A program made the translations under genes and the position numbers. This document shows, one piece after another, positions 36,284 to 44,772 of a stretch of 64,000 nt of DNA (the stretch's first letter is position 1; each line of letters opens with the position of its first letter). The notes below the pieces were generated by a model that was given only the letters and a program-made list of their open reading frames with translations, made no database searches and was not told the origin of the DNA. Origin of the DNA: Microbacterium laevaniformans (GTDB lineage Bacteria > Actinomycetota > Actinomycetes > Actinomycetales > Microbacteriaceae); contig NZ_JAFBCE010000001.1 of NCBI RefSeq assembly GCF_016907555.1, forward strand, positions 2,852,001-2,916,000, written 5' to 3'.

Positions 36284-37912
36284 CCCTCAGATTCTCGCTT
36301 CCCCAGCATCGTGCTGGAATCAGCGTGTCCAAGATCAGGGGTCAAGCCCCGAGGCAGGAATGCGCGGCCCAGGATTTGAATCGAAGCGGAAGCTCAACGG
36401 ATCGAAGAATCTCTGTCCGCGATCCCATCCACTGCCGACCGTGTCGGCCCCCGCTGCAACGGCGGGCAGCCCCATATAGTCCGCGTGGGCGATAATCACC
36501 CGCGAGCGAAGGGAGAGCGAGTGCACCGTCCGCACGAAACCGAGGTGCGCTTCGGAGTTGCCGAAATCGGGCACACCGTCGGTCACAACGAGGTTCGTGA
36601 GGGTAAGCACCCACGCAGGCGCGCGCAGTCCGGCAAGTGTGCCGACGAACGCATCAAGCTCTGGCCCTGAGGCCCAAAAGCTGTGTGTGCCTGCGAGCGA
36701 CTGCCACGCCCCAGCATCCAAACCGCGAGCCAGGCTCGCGGTCTCCAGAACATGATTCGCTTCAGGTGATGTCGGCGAGGTGAGCGCGAGGGTCGGCGTC
36801 AGCAGCGGAACGCCCAGCGAACCCTGGTATCGAAAGACGCGTTCAACGTGCTCGAGTCTCATCGCGGGAGTGGCCAATCCACGCCCGGAGTTCCCCCAAA
36901 GCTCCCATTCGTCGTAAAAGTCAGTCTTGTTCGTCGTTGGCAGCTGCCTCGCATGCGTCATCACATCGAACAGCACCTCTCCGCCAACGCTCCGCACATC
37001 ATCAGCGACCTCGCGCGCGTTCGGGTGTCGCGGCTGCGAGATGCGAGGAGTTGAGAACGGTGTGAGCACGGCACCCGCAGCGAATCCCTGATCTACGGCG
37101 GACACCGTCCACGACCGGTGACCGATTCGACGACCATCGTGGATCAGTACACCAGCCATCAGTTGCCTCCCCGAGTCGCGCGAATCTCTGTGAGCAGTTC
37201 TTCCCCATCGAGAAAACGCCTTGCCGCCTGGCGGTCCAAGCAGCGGTCAACGAGTCGGACGAGTGCATCCGAGATATCCGGTCGGAGAGTTCGCACCGAC
37301 GGAGCCTGATCGTGCGCAAGGCGCCGGAAGTAGTCGGGGTCGTCGTAGGCGTACGGCACCGGCAGCTCAGCCGTCAGCGCACAGAACAGCAGAACCCCAA
37401 TTGAAAAGACATCGCTTGCCGGGATGGCGCGACCACCCGGCACATGTTCGGGAGACATCCACCCGAGGCTTCCCGGTTGCATGTAGCCGGTAATCGCAGC
37501 CCGTGCGAGGTGCCGTGCAAGGCCCGGATCCATGACGACGTATCGGCCGTTGGGGAGCCGTCGAATGTTGCGCGGCGACAGGTCCCGATGAACTACCTCT
37601 TGCTCGTGACACGCTGCGAGTGCGGTCGCGAGATCTTCCGCCAGCATCCACACCGCGTCCTCATCCCACTTGGATGCGAGATGGTTCTCAAGGTCATCGC
37701 CTTCGAGCAGTTCCTCTACCCAGCAGACCGCATCCGGAGCGTCCCCGATTTCGACAGCGTCGGTCAACACTTTGACGACGGCATCGGATTCGACGGCAGC
37801 GAGCAGTTCAACCTCACGGTGAGCTCGCTCGAGCGCCATGACACCGGGGCTTGACCCCTGATCTTGGACACGCTGATTCCAGCACGATGCTGGGGAAGCG
37901 AGAATCTGAGGG

Positions 37913-38242
37913 ATGGCAAGGAAGAACTACACGGACGAGTTCCGGCAGCGTGCGGTGGATTTGTACGAGTCCACGCCGGGCGCGACGCTGAAAGCGATCG
38001 CGGCCGATTTGGGGATCTCCCGTGGTGCGTTGAAGGAATGGGTCGACAAGCTCGGATCCGGGACCGCTGCGGCCGGTTCGGTGTCGCCGCCGGTGTCGGT
38101 GCGGTCGGAGTCGCAGGCGGCGAGGATCATCCGGTTGGAAGCCGAGTTAGCGGTCTCGAGAGCGGAGCAGGTCAAGCTCGAGACGGAGCGGGACATCCTC
38201 CGTCAGGCGGCGAAGTATTTCGCTGCGGAGACGAACTGGTGA
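37913..38242 (+). CDS. IS3-family OrfA (copy E)
   Basis: Identical in protein sequence to OrfA of copy A. Confidence 0.9.
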   Translation: MARKNYTDEFRQRAVDLYESTPGATLKAIAADLGISRGALKEWVDKLGSGTAAAGSVSPPVSVRSESQAARIIRLEAELAVSRAEQVKLETERDILRQAAKYFAAETNW

Positions 38243-39159
38243 ACCGCTTCCAGTTCGTCGAGGACCACAAGGACGCCTACGGCGTGAAGCGGTTGTGTGA
38301 GGTCATCGAGATCGCCCGGTCCTCGTTCTACGCGTGGCTGGCCGCAGCCCCGGGACGGGCCGCGCGAGCCGCGGACGACGCCCGGTTGGCGGCACGGATC
38401 CGGGTGCTGCAGGACCCCGCGCAGGGTGGTGACCGCGCCTACGGGGCACCGAGGATCACTGCCGACCTCAACGACGGCGTCCCCGCCGCCGGGCGGGTGA
38501 ATCATAAGCGGGTCGCTCGGGTGATGCGGGAACACGCGCTCGCGGGGATCCGACTGCGCCGCCGGGTGAAGACCACGATCCCGGACCAGTCCGGACGGAA
38601 GTTCCCCGACCTGGTCGGGCGGGACTTCAGCACCGGGGAGCCGAACCGCAGGTATGTCGGCGATATCACCTACCTCCCCATCGCGGACGGCAGCAACCTG
38701 TATCTGGCGACCTGCATCGACCTCGGGTCGCGCAAGCTCGCCGGCTGGCAGGTCGCCGACCACATGCGCACCGAACTCGTCGAAGGCGCTCTCCGCGGCG
38801 CGCACCGCGACCGCGGATCGCTGGCCGGCGCAGTGTTCCACAGCGACCACGGCTCGGTCTACGCGTCGAAAGCCTACGCAGCACTCTGCGAGCAGCTCAA
38901 GGTGACCCAGTCCATGGGCGCGGTGGGCACGAGCGCCGACAACTCGCTGGCCGAGAGCTTCAACGCCGCGCTCAAACGCGAGCTCCTCCAAGGCGCGTCG
39001 GCGTTCCCCGATCAAGCCACCGCCTACCGGGCCGTGTTCCGGTGGACGAACCGATACAACACGCGCCGACGCCACTCCGCGATCGGCCAGATCACCCCGA
39101 ACAGCTACGAGAACACCTACGCGGCCGCGAGATCAGCTACCCTCACGGAAGCGGCATAA
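38239..39159 (+). CDS. IS3-family OrfB transposase (copy E)
   Basis: Identical in protein sequence to OrfB of copy A; GTG start at 38239 overlapping the orfA stop. Confidence 0.9.
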   Translation: MNRFQFVEDHKDAYGVKRLCEVIEIARSSFYAWLAAAPGRAARAADDARLAARIRVLQDPAQGGDRAYGAPRITADLNDGVPAAGRVNHKRVARVMREHALAGIRLRRRVKTTIPDQSGRKFPDLVGRDFSTGEPNRRYVGDITYLPIADGSNLYLATCIDLGSRKLAGWQVADHMRTELVEGALRGAHRDRGSLAGAVFHSDHGSVYASKAYAALCEQLKVTQSMGAVGTSADNSLAESFNAALKRELLQGASAFPDQATAYRAVFRWTNRYNTRRRHSAIGQITPNSYENTYAAARSATLTEAA

Positions 39160-39403
39160 CCGAAATGACACCGTGTCCACGATCCGGGGTCAAGGCCCAC
39201 CGTTCGGTCCCGGAGGGATCAACACGATCTTCACGATCGCGGGGTGTCCACCGAAGTCGGCAGTAGCGACGATCTTCTGCCCTCCGGATCCGATCGGTTG
39301 CACCCTGCTCAAGCCAAGCGCACTCTCTACGGCCGCCATCAACTCAGTCAGACCCACGTGTCACTCAGACCCTTCGCTTCGCCAGTCAAACCTGTCGTTC
39401 TCA

Positions 39404-39427
39404 CACATCTGTCGTATCCGACATGTG
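39404..39427. promoter_or_regulatory. palindrome upstream of the kinase operon
   Basis: CACAT-C-TGTCG-TATC-CGACA-TGTG: nine paired positions per arm with one bulge, 47 bp before the kinase start. A candidate operator; no cognate regulator is identified. The rest of the gene-free stretch 39358-39712 holds the third 99-bp element and nothing else convincing. Confidence 0.4.
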
Positions 39428-39477
39428 CACGACACCGCTCCTGAGAATCCGTCAACTCACTCGAGAACCTTCACTAA

Positions 39478-39576
39478 TGTCGGTTCCCGTTCGAGATGGC
39501 GGAGGATGCCGGGATTCCACGGCTTCTGGCAGTGGAATCGATCTCGAGATTCCACCCGAGATGGCAGATTCCTACG
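39478..39576 (+). repeat. 99-bp three-iteron element, copy 3
   Basis: Same length and orientation as the copies at 5593 and 8173. Left end TGTCGG, right end CCTACG (each one change from the other copies), internal iterons TTCCCGTTCGAGATGGCGG, TTCCACGGCTTCTGGCAG and TTCCACCCGAGATGGCAG. It lies between the kinase operon and the MIT_C-like gene. Confidence 0.8.
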
Positions 39577-39712
39577 CCAGCCATGCGGGGATGGCCGTCC
39601 ACCGACGCGACAGCGTCTTGAAGGACCGTCAATTGTTGCGGATGTAGGTCACAGCGAACTTCTGCCCGATGATCCGATCCTGCTCTGGCCGGCTCCCGCA
39701 GGTGTGCGCAGC

Positions 39713-40270
39713 CTAGAAGTCGATGCCCTTGCCGAGGATGATCGTCCAGCGCGGCGTCGTGATCCAACGATCATGATTCGTCTCGGCGAAGTCGACGGTG
39801 AGGTGGACACCGCGTTCCGCAGCGGCCTCCTTGACCGTCATCAAGGCCGTGGCCTGACCGATCTCCCACTCGAGACCATTCGACGGCCGCCCTGTCACGA
39901 GGCGGACGTGAACCTCGGTGCCGTCGGGACGGGCGAGGCTCTCGAGCAGCTCGCCGAGCATGCGGATCTGACGGAACGACTTCACGTGCGGGTCGACGAT
40001 CGTGATCTGGTCCTCGTCCTGAAGGTGCTCGCCGAGGACGCCTCGGTAAGTGACGTGCGTCTCTCCCGCCTCGAACCACCGCGTGCCCTCGAAGAGCGCG
40101 GCCTGCTGTTCGGGTGCCGGCAGATCCGAAGACTCGACGGCACGGGCGGTGCGAACGAACCTGACGAGAGCCGGCAGTAGCGCGATGCCGATCGTGAGAG
40201 GCACGGCCGAAAACCGTGCGCCAGCGGATCGACGTGGGAGCAATGTCGAGGACTGAAGAAGGATGGCCAT
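39713..40270 (-). CDS. MIT_C / phospholipase-D-like domain protein with N-terminal membrane segment
   Basis: A 185-aa protein. The N-terminus has one hydrophobic stretch (FSAVPLTIGIALLPALVRFV). The C-terminal half (YRGVLGEHLQDEDQITIVDP, then HVRLVTG and HDRWITTPRWTIILGKGIDF) resembles the MIT_C domain, a phospholipase-D-like fold seen as an accessory in bacterial conflict systems; HDR...GW/WxIxLGxGxD is its hallmark. The ATG at 40270 has GGAGA at good spacing. It is divergent from the STAND gene at 40464, which suggests a functional pair. Family assignment is by motif resemblance only. Confidence 0.55.
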   Translation of the reverse strand: MAILLQSSTLLPRRSAGARFSAVPLTIGIALLPALVRFVRTARAVESSDLPAPEQQAALFEGTRWFEAGETHVTYRGVLGEHLQDEDQITIVDPHVKSFRQIRMLGELLESLARPDGTEVHVRLVTGRPSNGLEWEIGQATALMTVKEAAAERGVHLTVDFAETNHDRWITTPRWTIILGKGIDF

Positions 40271-40463
40271 GGTGTTCTCCTACTGTTGAGGCCCGTCCTG
40301 GGCGATGTCTCAAGACAACACGGCGCACGTCGCCAGATCGGGGCGCGATCCGGTCTGAACCCGGGCAGTCTTCGGGCCACCCGGTCGATACCTGGGCATG
40401 CGGTGCCGGCTGGCAGACTGGAGCGGTCGGCGACGAAGCCGACGTGCGAGTGGGAGGAACTGA

Positions 40464-43400
40464 TTGGACGTCGACGCGCTCATCCACGACATTCGCGAGG
40501 TTCGGCTTCGCGGCATGCCGAAGATCGTCACCACTTCCCTAGACAAGGTTCCGAGCCTGCGGGCCGCTCTCGCCCTCTATAGACCAGATCTCGATGACGC
40601 CAACCGCCGGAACTACCTGAAGGAGCTCCTGGAGGACGCCCTGGCACTCGGCGAGGCGCACTGGGCGCAGGGCATCCGAATCGCCCTGAACATGGATGAC
40701 AGGCGTGACACGTCGAAGGAGCGTCGCGAACGATTCGCCAACCACCACAACAGCTACGCGGAGACGGTCCGGAAGAATGGTCTTGAGGAGAACGCCTTCC
40801 GCGAGCTCGCGAAAGCGATCATCGCAGTGGTGCAGCCCGATCCGCGCGGCGACAACGTTGCGGTGCAGCCGCTCGACGAAGCATCCACTGGACGGGAAGA
40901 ATCCCCGGCAGACCGGATCATCACGTCAAGCGCTCGGGCCTACTTCGCGGTCGACTCGTTTGAGCAAGATCTGCGACAGGCGATCGATCGGTATCTGCTG
41001 AACGATCTGAGTGAGTTCGAAGTGTTCGGCCCCGCGCTCGATGATCTGGCCGCGCGTAGAACCCGCGATGATACGGGGGGGTATCGCAGCCTGACCGCTT
41101 ACCTGACGCTGCAGGAGGCATACGACTATCTGCTCGACCTGCCGGCGACCTTGCCAGACGAGGTCGCCCGCGAGCTTCAACGCGAGCGTCCGGCGCGGGA
41201 CCGGTTCTTGCCGATTCGCAACCGCGTCATGCGAGGCCGCCCACTTCAGTTCGATGATCTCGAGATCGTGGAGCAGTTCACACGGCGGTTCACATCCAGC
41301 GCCTTTGCGCAGACCGAGGCCGCACTCCGCCAGCTGTCCTCTGATGCCGGCTGGCAGCCCCGGCCCAGAATGGGCTCGGGACAGGTCGAGCGGATCCTTC
41401 ACAACCTCCCCTCTGCAGACTTCGACGAAACCGGCCTGCTCGGGCGCGAGCAGCAGCTGGATGACATCGTTCACAAGATCAAGACGAGCCGCTCCGGAAT
41501 GGTGACGCTGATCGGCGAAGGTGGCATCGGCAAGAGCGCGTTGGCGCTCGAGGCCTGCTACCGCCTCGTCGACGACCCCGATTCTCCGTTCGAGATCATC
41601 CTCTGGACGTCGCTCAAGACTGAGCAGCTCACGGCTTCCGGAGTCTCCGATCTCGTCGGCGCAGTCCGGGACATGGATGGCGTCGCTCAGGCGATCGGCG
41701 AGGCGATCGATCCCACGTTCCTCGGCAGCGCGAACGAGTTAGCGAGACTCCTCGGCGGCCGCCCTGCACTGCTGGTCATCGACAATCTCGAGACAGCCCA
41801 GGGACAGGAGCCGCGCAACCTCGTCGGTGCTCTCCCGCGTTCCGTGTCCTATCTGTTCACGAGCAGGGTGGGTGTCGGACTCGGCTCTATCGATGACGAA
41901 CGAGTCGGCCCGCTCGACGCAGACAGCGCAGTGCTGTTGTTCCGGCGCTTCGCCAGCACCCGCCCACGGTCGGCACGGCTGGATCCGAGCGACGAAGGAC
42001 TCCGTGAAATCGTCGCTCGCCTTCGCTACTCGCCGCTGGCCATCCGCTGGTATATCCTCAGTGTCGAATCCGGCGCTGCACCCGATTTCACGCTTCAGCA
42101 CCAAGAGGATCTGCTTCGATTCTGCGTCGGAAATGTCGTCGAGACGTTGCCGGAAGCGGAGAAGCGCCTACTCGCGGTCATCCGGGGGCTCGATCGTCCG
42201 GTGTCGTTCGAAGAGCTCGAGATCCTCACCGAGACGGATTTCGATTCGCTGCGCCGCAGCGTCCAGAATCTGCGACAGGGATCACTGCTCGCGCAGGTTC
42301 AGTCATCTGATGTCGACGAGGTGTGGCACATCGTGCTGTCCTCCACCGCGAGAGCTTTCCTGCCGGCGGATACAGCCAGCGCGTGGGTCGACGATGCGCT
42401 GCAGCGGGAGGCTGCCTATCGGGCCGAGCGTCAGTTGGCCCGTATCGAGGGTCGCGAGCGATTCTTCGACACGGATCACGTGCGGGAGCGCTCAGAGCGA
42501 GACGCCCCCGTGGTCCATCTACTGCGACGCGCGCTGCGCGAACAGAAGTCTGGCCTTCGGGCCGATGCGGCCGCCACCATTGCCCGTGCCCGTTCTCTGT
42601 CACCGGACTACTTTGAGGTCGACCGAATTGAGGCGTACTTCGCGAGCATCCATAGGCAGGCGGCAAGAGCCACGCGGCACTTCGAAGCAGCACTCACGAA
42701 CTGCGCGACTGAAGAGGAGCGAGCCTGGGTGGGGTACTTCTACTCGGTTCATCTTGGACGCGCTGATCGTGACCTTCCCCAGGCAATCCATTGGGCGGAA
42801 GTCGCGCATACGTTCTTCAAGCGCTACGAGTCAGCAACGCAACTGGGCACGTATTACACCTGGGACCATCGCTTTCAGGACGCTCTGAACCTGATCGAAT
42901 GGGCTCGTACGCAGGATCTATCGCCGAAGTTCCGGAGGATCGCCGCAACCTCGCTTGTCGAGTGCTACCGGCAGTGGAGCGAAGCCGATCTGAAAGCCGG
43001 GCGTGCGAGGGATGCTCTCGAGCACGCAATTGCGGCGGTGCGGTCAGGCGTGGTCGACCATGTCGCCGACCCCACCGACAGCAAACTCATGCGCTCTGTT
43101 GCGGAGGCTGCGGTTGCGACCATTGAGGCCGCCGTCGCGGCGAAGGAACTAAGTGCAGAGGAGCGACACCAGGTGGCAGACGTACTCAAGCCCGTGCTGG
43201 AGGATCCCTACCTTCCGCAGTCGGAGTCGTGGACCTACGTCGACCGCGCTTTGTCAACGTTGTCGGCAGAAGACCGAGCCTGCATCGCTCCATCCCATGC
43301 ACCCAAGGAAGCCGCCCCGCGCGCGGCCGCCCTTAGAGGCACCGTCGTCACGCTGAATGAAAAGTTCGGGTTTGCGTCTCACCCCGACTTCCCAAATAAC

Positions 43401-43547
43401 ATCTTCTTCCACTCAAGCTTCCTACGCCCCCCTCTGAGACTCGGTGATCTGAAGGTCGGGTCCATGATCGAATTCGACCACTCTTTACGCGACGACGGAC
43501 GAGATCAGGCAGTCGACGTGACGCTCGTGCACGCGGGTGCCGAGTAA
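40464..43547 (+). CDS. STAND NTPase with helical repeats and C-terminal cold-shock domain
   Basis: A 1,027-aa protein with a TTG start at 40464 behind GGAGGA. The N-terminal 300 residues are helical and include PIRNRVMRGRPLQFDDLEIV, reminiscent of Swt1-like HEPN domains. The NTPase follows: LLGREQQLDDIV, Walker A LIGEGGIGKSAL (about 350), Walker B ALLVIDNLETAQ (about 433), YLFTSRVGVG, then a winged helix. Residues about 620-930 form TPR-like helical repeats (ARATRHFEAALTNCATEEER). The last 70 (LRGTVVTLNEKFGFASHPDF, NIFFHSS) form a cold-shock/OB fold that binds single-stranded nucleic acid. It is likely a signal-transduction sensor whose input may be RNA or ssDNA; this is inference. Confidence 0.8.
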   Translation: MDVDALIHDIREVRLRGMPKIVTTSLDKVPSLRAALALYRPDLDDANRRNYLKELLEDALALGEAHWAQGIRIALNMDDRRDTSKERRERFANHHNSYAETVRKNGLEENAFRELAKAIIAVVQPDPRGDNVAVQPLDEASTGREESPADRIITSSARAYFAVDSFEQDLRQAIDRYLLNDLSEFEVFGPALDDLAARRTRDDTGGYRSLTAYLTLQEAYDYLLDLPATLPDEVARELQRERPARDRFLPIRNRVMRGRPLQFDDLEIVEQFTRRFTSSAFAQTEAALRQLSSDAGWQPRPRMGSGQVERILHNLPSADFDETGLLGREQQLDDIVHKIKTSRSGMVTLIGEGGIGKSALALEACYRLVDDPDSPFEIILWTSLKTEQLTASGVSDLVGAVRDMDGVAQAIGEAIDPTFLGSANELARLLGGRPALLVIDNLETAQGQEPRNLVGALPRSVSYLFTSRVGVGLGSIDDERVGPLDADSAVLLFRRFASTRPRSARLDPSDEGLREIVARLRYSPLAIRWYILSVESGAAPDFTLQHQEDLLRFCVGNVVETLPEAEKRLLAVIRGLDRPVSFEELEILTETDFDSLRRSVQNLRQGSLLAQVQSSDVDEVWHIVLSSTARAFLPADTASAWVDDALQREAAYRAERQLARIEGRERFFDTDHVRERSERDAPVVHLLRRALREQKSGLRADAAATIARARSLSPDYFEVDRIEAYFASIHRQAARATRHFEAALTNCATEEERAWVGYFYSVHLGRADRDLPQAIHWAEVAHTFFKRYESATQLGTYYTWDHRFQDALNLIEWARTQDLSPKFRRIAATSLVECYRQWSEADLKAGRARDALEHAIAAVRSGVVDHVADPTDSKLMRSVAEAAVATIEAAVAAKELSAEERHQVADVLKPVLEDPYLPQSESWTYVDRALSTLSAEDRACIAPSHAPKEAAPRAAALRGTVVTLNEKFGFASHPDFPNNIFFHSSFLRPPLRLGDLKVGSMIEFDHSLRDDGRDQAVDVTLVHAGAE

Positions 43548-43656
43548 CGTGAAGCCTCGTCTCTGACCGGAACCCGACCAGGCTCGCCGGGAATCAACCG
43601 GGTTCGTCCCGGAACGCGCCCTGGATGCCGGGAGCCCGTCGAGTTCACTTGAGTTG

Positions 43657-43677
43657 TCGGGCGAATCGATCGCCCGA
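43657..43677. terminator. inverted repeat downstream of the STAND gene
   Basis: TCGGGCGA-ATCGA-TCGCCCGA, perfect 8-bp arms and a 5-base loop, 110 bp after the STAND stop and 26 bp before the small gene at 43703. No T-tract; it could be a terminator or an operator. Confidence 0.4.
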
Positions 43678-43702
43678 GACAGTCAAGAGATGGGGATTCA
43701 CT

Positions 43703-43930
43703 ATGTCGAGCACCGGAAAGATCGCAGTTGCACTCACTTGCGCGGGATTGGGGTTGGGGGCAATTGCAGTGGCCGAGTCGCCCGCTGCGCGGGCGGCCGT
43801 TGGCCAGTTTGCTGCGCAGATCGGCGCCCGCGACGTTCTACTCGACTCCGCGAAAGTAATTGTGGAGCGAGCCGCTTCGATGCTCTTCGACCGGCGCGCT
43901 GCGGTTGCTACCTCGCGTTCAGGAGTGTGA
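43703..43930 (+). CDS. 75-aa putative secreted or membrane small protein
   Basis: Starts MSSTGKIAVALTCAGLGLGA, a basic residue followed by a hydrophobic stretch ending in AxA-like sites (AVAESPAARA), compatible with a signal peptide or single membrane anchor. The remainder is a short amphipathic helix (LLDSAKVIVERAASMLFDRR). No family is recognised and the ribosome site is weak, so coding status is uncertain. Confidence 0.45.
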   Translation: MSSTGKIAVALTCAGLGLGAIAVAESPAARAAVGQFAAQIGARDVLLDSAKVIVERAASMLFDRRAAVATSRSGV

Positions 43931-44137
43931 CCTGCTTGACGCGGGCCACACGGCTCGGCCTCGTGCCCGATCTTCATGGACACGGCGACCGGAGATCCGA
44001 GATTCTTGGCTCACTGAGCCAGGAGCTGGTTGTCGACTCTCACAGCTTCTCCTCAAAGCTAGTCACCGATGCCCGGCTCTGCCCGCATCGTCCGTCGCGA
44101 TATCGTGGGTTGCCGTCCAGTCTTAGCCGAGGAGATC

Positions 44138-44665
44138 ATGACACGACCCCCACGGCGCGAAACCACCCACTTCGCTCGGGAGCAGTTGGTTGCGATCCTG
44201 GCAAACCCTCGGTTCGAGCCAAGCGGCCGGTCGGAGAAGCGGGTAGCGCTGGCGCGCGACGTTCTTGGATTCAAGAGTGCGCGAATCGCGAACCTGTTCG
44301 CGTGGCCCAGCGCTAGCTCGCGCGACATCGCGCTGCTCGGCAAGGTGCCCGAGGGCTGGCAGGACGCTCGACGCGAGCTGACGGAGGCCGTGTACGAGGC
44401 CGACGCGGTGCTCGTCGGTTTCGGGCTCATCCCATCTTCCCGCGAATCGGGTCCGCAGCTACGGGCGCAGCTTCGGTGGCTGCATGAAGAGCTGCGCAGG
44501 AGTGGGCATGTGGCTGTGTGGCAGGTCGGCGATCGGCCGCGGCACCCATCCCGTTGGCATCAGTACGTCAGCGACGCCCACGGGCGCACAGCCGGTGGGA
44601 CGTTTGAGGAGCGGTTGCATCAAGTGCTCCGTGCCGTGCCGCTCGACGACTGTGATTGGGCTTGA
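44138..44665 (+). CDS. DUF1643-like protein
   Basis: A 175-aa protein starting at ATG 44138 behind GAGGAG; an earlier in-frame ATG at 44069 has no such site. KSARIANLFAWPSASSRDIA, YEADAVLVGFGLI and VWQVGDRPRHPSRWHQYV follow the pattern of DUF1643 proteins (N-L-F..., aWG, and a terminal G-xPxHP). The family is of unknown function and common near restriction and defence genes. It lies 107 bp upstream of the DNA methyltransferase on the same strand. Confidence 0.65.
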   Translation: MTRPPRRETTHFAREQLVAILANPRFEPSGRSEKRVALARDVLGFKSARIANLFAWPSASSRDIALLGKVPEGWQDARRELTEAVYEADAVLVGFGLIPSSRESGPQLRAQLRWLHEELRRSGHVAVWQVGDRPRHPSRWHQYVSDAHGRTAGGTFEERLHQVLRAVPLDDCDWA

Positions 44666-44772
44666 GGTCTGTTCGGTCCGTCGAAGGGATCGAGCAGCGC
44701 CAGGTGGTGCGGCTCAGCGTCGGAAGCAAGTGGTAACTATGCTGAGGTAACGAGCCACGGAAGGGGGCCGGG

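Larger units (their letters stand above)
33642..36350 (-). mobile_element. IS3-family insertion sequence, copy C, interrupted by copy D
   Basis: Segments 33642-34320 and 35674-36350 sum to 1,356 bp, i.e. the 1,353-bp element plus the 3-bp ACC duplication made by copy D. Flanked by GAG at 33639-33641 and 36351-36353. Its orfB is split and so inactive. Confidence 0.95.
33284..37159 (-). pseudogene. 387-aa TIM-barrel-like protein, split by nested IS copies C and D
   Basis: The 5' part is 37159-36354 and the 3' part 33641-33284. Excising IS C (with D inside it) and one GAG duplication restores 388 codons. The protein has a run of beta/alpha units: VGGEVLFDVMTHARQLP, LGVPLLTPTLALTSP, APAWVLTLTNLVVTDGVPDF and RVIIAHADYMGLPAVAAGAD with TVGSGW. 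It looks like a TIM barrel ending in a typical strand-8 GS(G/S)W; a tRNA-guanine-transglycosylase-like relation is a guess. Start ATG 37159 overlaps the kinase stop as TGATG, so the two were co-translated. Confidence 0.75.
37846..39198 (+). mobile_element. IS3-family insertion sequence, copy E
   Basis: Complete 1,353-bp element flanked by ACC at 37843-37845 and 39199-39201, in plus orientation. Confidence 0.95.
37159..39357 (-). pseudogene. Ser/Thr protein kinase, split by IS copy E
   Basis: The 5' part is 39357-39202 and the 3' part 37845-37159; together 281 codons once the IS and one ACC are removed. From the GTG start the rebuilt protein shows the glycine loop IGSGGQKIV (22-30), the VAIK-equivalent PAIVKIV (Lys43), HRDLSPRN in the catalytic loop and DPGLA in place of DFG. 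It has no membrane segment or extracellular sensor, so it is a compact soluble kinase. It was co-translated with the TIM-barrel gene (TGATG). ATG 39339 is an alternative start. The 3' part still begins with an ATG at 37839 but would lack the ATP-binding loop and Lys. Confidence 0.8.
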
